Of a stretch of DNA of 5,838 bases, positions 5,295 to 5,838 are shown piece by piece. Both the position numbers and the translations under genes were made by a program. The stretch spans positions 1 to 5,838 of the forward strand of contig JABEVH010000227.1 in the NCBI GenBank assembly GCA_013043915.1, given 5' to 3'. Position 1 is the stretch's first letter, and the number at the start of each line of letters is the position of its first letter. The notes beneath the pieces are model-generated. The model searched no databases. It saw only the letters and a program-made list of their open reading frames with translations, and was not told the DNA's origin. The stretch is from Pseudomonadales bacterium. GTDB lineage: Bacteria > Pseudomonadota > Gammaproteobacteria > Pseudomonadales > Moraxellaceae.

Positions 5295-5838
5295 GTTGCT
5301 CCAGCCAGTTGACCAAGCGCACATAATCCTCAACGGTCAGGGTTTCAGGACGTGCCCCTGCTGATAAGTTAAGGTCCACCCAGGCATGATCGGGAACTTC
5401 ATCGCGCAACGCATTGCGCAGGGTTTTGCGGCGTTGCCCAAAGGCCTGGGTTACCACCTGATGCAAACGCGATTCATTACGACAAGCATAAGGTAGGTGA
5501 GTATAAGGTGCCAGACGGACTATAGCAGATTCAACTTTAGGCGGAGGACGAAAAGCTGTAGGGGGGACTAAAAATAGCAGATCAACCTGGCAGCGGTATT
5601 GCAGCATCACCGAGAGACGGCCATAGGCACGATCTCCCGGTGATGCGACCATGCGCTCCACCACTTCTCTTTGCAACATGAAGTGCATATCTAGAATGCG
5701 GTCAGCATGCCCTAGCAAATGAAAAATAAGTGGCGTAGAGATGTTATAAGGTAAATTCCCTACGATACGCATAGGGTGGTTATCGTAGAGGCTGGAAATA
5801 TCGAATTTAAGGGCATTGGCTTCAATCAGCGTCAGCTT
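5281..5838 (-). CDS. rsmA: 16S rRNA (adenine1518-N6/adenine1519-N6)-dimethyltransferase RsmA (KsgA), C-terminal 185 residues; 5' end beyond the window
   Basis: RsmA uses S-adenosylmethionine to dimethylate two adjacent adenines in the helix-45 loop of 16S rRNA during late 30S maturation. The frame is open from the right edge to TGA at 5281-5283, giving 185 residues against about 270 in E. coli. The first third or so, with the SAM-binding glycine motif, is therefore outside. Seen directly, numbering from the edge: the catalytic NLPYNISTPLIFHLL at 28-42, MHFMLQREVVERMVA at 51-65, AYGRLSVMLQYRC at 71-83, and VPPTAFRPPPKVESAIVRL at 91-109. The C-terminal rRNA-binding helical domain follows, with FGQRRKTLRNAL at 133-144 and ARPETLTVEDYVRLVNWL at 162-179. 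The active-site NLPY is intact, so the enzyme is expected to work. An apparent start at 5772 is only an internal Met. Its last codons overlap the apaG start. Confidence 0.98.
   Translation of the reverse strand, partial: KLTLIEANALKFDISSLYDNHPMRIVGNLPYNISTPLIFHLLGHADRILDMHFMLQREVVERMVASPGDRAYGRLSVMLQYRCQVDLLFLVPPTAFRPPPKVESAIVRLAPYTHLPYACRNESRLHQVVTQAFGQRRKTLRNALRDEVPDHAWVDLNLSAGARPETLTVEDYVRLVNWLEQHGTA
5299..5302 (-). promoter_or_regulatory. Ribosome-binding site of apaG, inside rsmA
   Basis: GGAG lies 4 nt before the ATG at 5292-5294, within the rsmA coding sequence. It is short and tightly spaced but is the main sequence support for this apaG start over the upstream in-frame ATG/TTG codons. 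Confidence 0.55.

Noticed and set aside
5281..5772. A complete 163-residue rsmA gene starting at 5772
   Set aside because: The frame stays open to the window edge and the residues before this Met continue normal RsmA sequence (KLTLIEANALKFDISSLY), so it is an internal Met of a gene cut by the window.
1..5838. Mobile element, CRISPR array, tRNA or a wholly new system
   Set aside because: No transposase, integrase, direct-repeat array, terminal inverted repeat or tRNA-like fold was seen by eye, and every gene belongs to a recognised family.

Overview
The window is a compact stretch of a gammaproteobacterial chromosome. All six genes lie on the minus strand, so reading order runs from the right edge to the left: rsmA (ksgA, 5' end missing), apaG, apaH, a 93-bp gap, prkA (yeaG-type), a DUF444 gene (yeaH-type) and spoVR (ycgB-type, 3' end missing). 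The proteobacterial assignment rests on the rsmA-apaG-apaH order and on close motif-level similarity of every product to its E. coli counterpart as I remember them. I cannot name the genus.

Right part (about 4087-5838): a housekeeping cluster packed with overlaps. rsmA and apaG overlap by 14 nt if the better-supported apaG start is used, and apaG and apaH share one base (TGATG). RsmA dimethylates 16S rRNA, ApaG is a small beta-sandwich protein of unsettled role, and ApaH hydrolyses diadenosine tetraphosphate (Ap4A), an alarmone-like nucleotide that accumulates under stress.

Middle (3994-4086): the only intergenic gap above 20 bp. It is the natural place for a promoter of the downstream three-gene unit. 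It holds weak promoter-like and hairpin-forming sequences but no convincing terminator, so read-through from apaH is possible.

Left part (1-3993): an operon-like unit of prkA, yeaH-type and spoVR-type genes with gaps of 15 and 9 bp and strong GAGGAGG ribosome-binding sites before the second and third genes. This trio of AAA-type ATPase/kinase, VWA-domain protein and SpoVR is a known conserved set linked to stationary phase, nutrient stress and, in spore formers, sporulation. Its mechanism is still poorly understood. An AAA ATPase paired with a VWA protein recalls the MoxR/VWA couples (RavA-ViaA, NorQ-NorD, CbbQ-CbbO), which suggests a protein-remodelling or activation complex, but that is inference.

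No RNA genes, mobile elements, CRISPR arrays or long repeats were seen, and there are no broken genes. Coding density is near total. I found no clearly undescribed system; the most interesting parts are the functionally open prkA-yeaH-spoVR trio and its placement beside the Ap4A hydrolase gene.
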